From NCBI GenBank assembly GCA_019748095.1, contig JAIEQA010000097.1:1-42919 (forward strand): 42,919 nucleotides of DNA. Direction: 5' to 3'. Below are positions 41,541 through 42,919 of the stretch, one piece after another. A program made the position numbers and the translations under genes. The first letter of the stretch is position 1; every line of letters starts with the position of its first letter. Source of the DNA: Caulobacteraceae bacterium (lineage in GTDB: Bacteria; Pseudomonadota; Alphaproteobacteria; Caulobacterales; Caulobacteraceae). A model generated the notes under the pieces. It saw nothing but the letters and a program-made list of their open reading frames with translations. It did not search any database and was not told the DNA's origin.

Positions 41541-42740
41541 GTGGCATGTCTGCGCATACACTGTGACTGATGCGGGTGGCGCGGTCGGGATGCCCACTGC
41601 GGTGACCCCTGCCTCTCCACGCCGCAACCTTGACCGGCAGGGGTTGGTCCCGCGGCTTCGGGGCCTCGGAGCCTCCACCGGCCATGCTGCGGGGCAGGGG
41701 GGCGGATCAAGGCTGAGCGGATGGGACTGGCTCGGGCCCGGTCCGAGCCGATGGTGCCGCGCCGGGCCGTCTTGCCGGAGCAGGGTCCGTGGCCGGTTGC
41801 CGGGATAGCGACCGTCCCTCGACGCGCCCGGCCGGTTCCGGAAATCTCACGGCGAGCGGGGCTATCCCCACCGGGCAAGACCGGGCGGCGGGTCTTGAGT
41901 TCAGAGGGGTGTGCCCGGAGGCGCGGTGACCGGGGGAGGGCGACACGCCCGGCGTCCTGCTGCCCGTCGCCGCTGTTCTGACCCTCTGACCATTGTTCAC
42001 AGGCTCCAGGGCTATGTGCGGGCAATGCGATATCGAGATCGATCCGGGCGCGGTGCCCCGGCTGATCCTGATCCATGATGGCCTGCTCCATGCCGGGCCC
42101 GGCTTCGATCCCGGCCTGTTCCTGACCCACCCGTACGGTATCAGGCGCGGCCGGCCGGGCCACAGGTCCGGGACCGGCATGCACCTGCAGCGGACCAGCG
42201 TCGTCCAGAACGTCCATTTCGATACGTCCGGTGCCGGGGTCACGGGGAAGCGGGTCGACCGGGGCCTGGACGTCTCGGGCGATAGCCGGAACGTCCGCAG
42301 CGGCTTCATGATGCTGCGGCCGGCGATCGAGGCGGCCGGGGAGGGCGAGGCCCCGTTCCGGAACGCCAGGGCCCGGGCCCTGTGACCGGCCGGCACGGCG
42401 CGCCGATCGGGACAACGTGTGTGTCCCGGCAGGATCCGTCAGGGCGGTACCCCCGGTGGGGAGGCACAGAGGTCCGTTCGGACATCCGCCATCCCTGGGC
42501 CAAAGGTACCGGCGTGACGGTTGGTCCCCGGGTACGGCCACACCGGGGCGACCGGATGGCCCGCCGGGTCCTCGAACCCGGCGTGTCCCCGGGAGACCCG
42601 ACCCCGCCTGGCCGATTGCCCCGACACGCCACGCCGGTCTCGACGCTGCCGTCTGTCCGGGGCGGGGCCGGGTGAGCCGCAATCCCCGGCCTCGACAGTC
42701 CGCAGGCACGCCCGACGGCCGGAGCCCGCACTTTTTTGGA
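41541..42740. other. 1.2-kb GC-rich spacer before the rRNA operon
   Basis: No recognisable gene family, repeat or tRNA. Long frames on both strands are open mainly because stops are rare at this GC content. One plus-strand frame (42014-42385) has coding-like codon composition and is listed separately as uncertain. Confidence 0.6.
42014..42385 (+). CDS. Orphan reading frame, uncertain hypothetical protein
   Basis: A 123-codon frame with ATG at 42014 and an AGGG close before it. Counted by hand, about 90 percent of third positions and about half of second positions are G or C, with first positions in between; that is the pattern of real genes at this GC content. The product (MCGQCDIEIDPGAVPRLILI at its start) matches no family known to me, has no signal peptide and reads unlike a typical folded protein, being rich in Gly and Arg. 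It may be a real orphan gene, a decayed gene or a statistical accident. Confidence 0.35.
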   Translation: MCGQCDIEIDPGAVPRLILIHDGLLHAGPGFDPGLFLTHPYGIRRGRPGHRSGTGMHLQRTSVVQNVHFDTSGAGVTGKRVDRGLDVSGDSRNVRSGFMMLRPAIEAAGEGEAPFRNARARAL

Positions 42741-42759
42741 GTTAACGTGAAATGGTCGC

Positions 42760-42788
42760 TTGACGCATCCGCGGCCGGGGCCTAAATC
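42760..42788 (+). promoter_or_regulatory. Ribosomal RNA operon promoter
   Basis: TTGACGC at 42760-42766 is a perfect Caulobacter-type -35; CCTAAATC at 42781-42788 matches seven of eight positions of GCTANAWC, with 14 bases between. It lies about 55 bases before the boxA-like element and is oriented toward the expected 16S gene. Confidence 0.75.
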
Positions 42789-42841
42789 CCCGCCTCCGCC
42801 GGACACCGGCGTTAAACAGTGTCTTCCGGGTTTCCCGGAGA

Positions 42842-42919
42842 TGGTCTTTGAAATCGTTGATTTGGAAAGAGAAACGCAGGCGGCGGTGTTCTGGCGATGA
42901 CCGATTGGTCATACGACGA
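42842..42919 (+). ncRNA. rRNA operon 5' leader (boxA and start of processing stem), partial
   Basis: TGGTCTTTGAAA at 42842-42853 matches nine of twelve positions of the E. coli rrn boxA. The following TTGGAAAGAGAAACG stretch resembles the leader upstream of 16S in Caulobacter as I remember it. A small hairpin ATGACC / GGTCAT sits at 42897-42912. The 16S start is not reached; the window ends in the leader. Confidence 0.75.

Noticed and set aside
39481..41685. Open frame of over 700 codons antisense to TonB receptor 2
   Set aside because: Same reason: a low-stop shadow of a clear gene, with a repetitive Gly/Arg/Asp product and no family match.
42566..42586. tRNA-like T arm in the pre-rRNA spacer (GGGT-CCTCGA-ACCC)
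   Set aside because: The loop is six bases rather than seven and no acceptor, D or anticodon arms can be formed around it.

Overview
The window is one chromosomal block from a high-GC alphaproteobacterium, most likely a Caulobacteraceae member such as Brevundimonas. This rests on GC-rich third codon positions, promoters that fit the Caulobacter housekeeping consensus (TTGACGS, 10-14 bases, GCTANAWC), the order phoR-pstC-pstA-pstB-phoU-phoB, a COQ9 gene divergent from rpsU, and TonB-receptor/MCP gene content. The genus is an inference. No phage, transposon, integron, CRISPR array or tRNA was recognised.

Layout. 1-2.9 kb: end of a type II secretion operon (last codons of a probable gspC, then gspD), facing a convergent gene for an unusual membrane protein that carries a secretin-N0-like domain. 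3.0-8.0 kb: manganese regulator mntR, chaperone hslO (Hsp33), a short-chain dehydrogenase with a membrane/repeat tail, and a natural SerB-SerA fusion. 8.0-14.5 kb: secreted GDSL autotransporter esterase, M23 endopeptidase, NatAB-type ABC exporter, M1-like lipoprotein peptidase. 14.6-15.9 kb: WYL regulator divergent from a 76-residue protein across a perfect palindrome. 15.9-18.4 kb: DUF1801 protein, alternative oxidase and COQ9 on one strand, then divergent rpsU with a probable CTG start. 18.4-22.5 kb: ScfR/RamB-type regulator with candidate operators, a divergent 69-residue protein, and an MHYT hybrid histidine kinase.

22.7-29.5 kb is the phosphate regulon: PhoR, a Pho box, PstC-PstA-PstB, PhoU and PhoB, tightly packed but without pstS. 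29.5-35.2 kb holds a DUF2189 membrane protein, a TerC/Alx-family transporter, a DUF2332 protein and a chemoreceptor with a CheR-type C-terminal tether. 35.8-41.5 kb is a tandem pair of paralogous TonB-dependent receptors, each with an EF-hand calcium loop and its own long leader. The last 1.4 kb is mostly non-coding, with one orphan reading frame of coding-like composition, and ends in a ribosomal RNA operon promoter and leader; the 16S gene should begin just beyond the window.

Themes that link genes: surface and periplasm (secretin, autotransporter, M23, TonB receptors), phosphate sensing and uptake, manganese (MntR, TerC), ubiquinol (COQ9 plus alternative oxidase), and serine synthesis. The parts least like textbook annotation are the stand-alone N0-domain protein, the SerB-SerA fusion, the SDR-membrane fusion, the CTG start of rpsU and the EF-hand loops in the TonB receptors.
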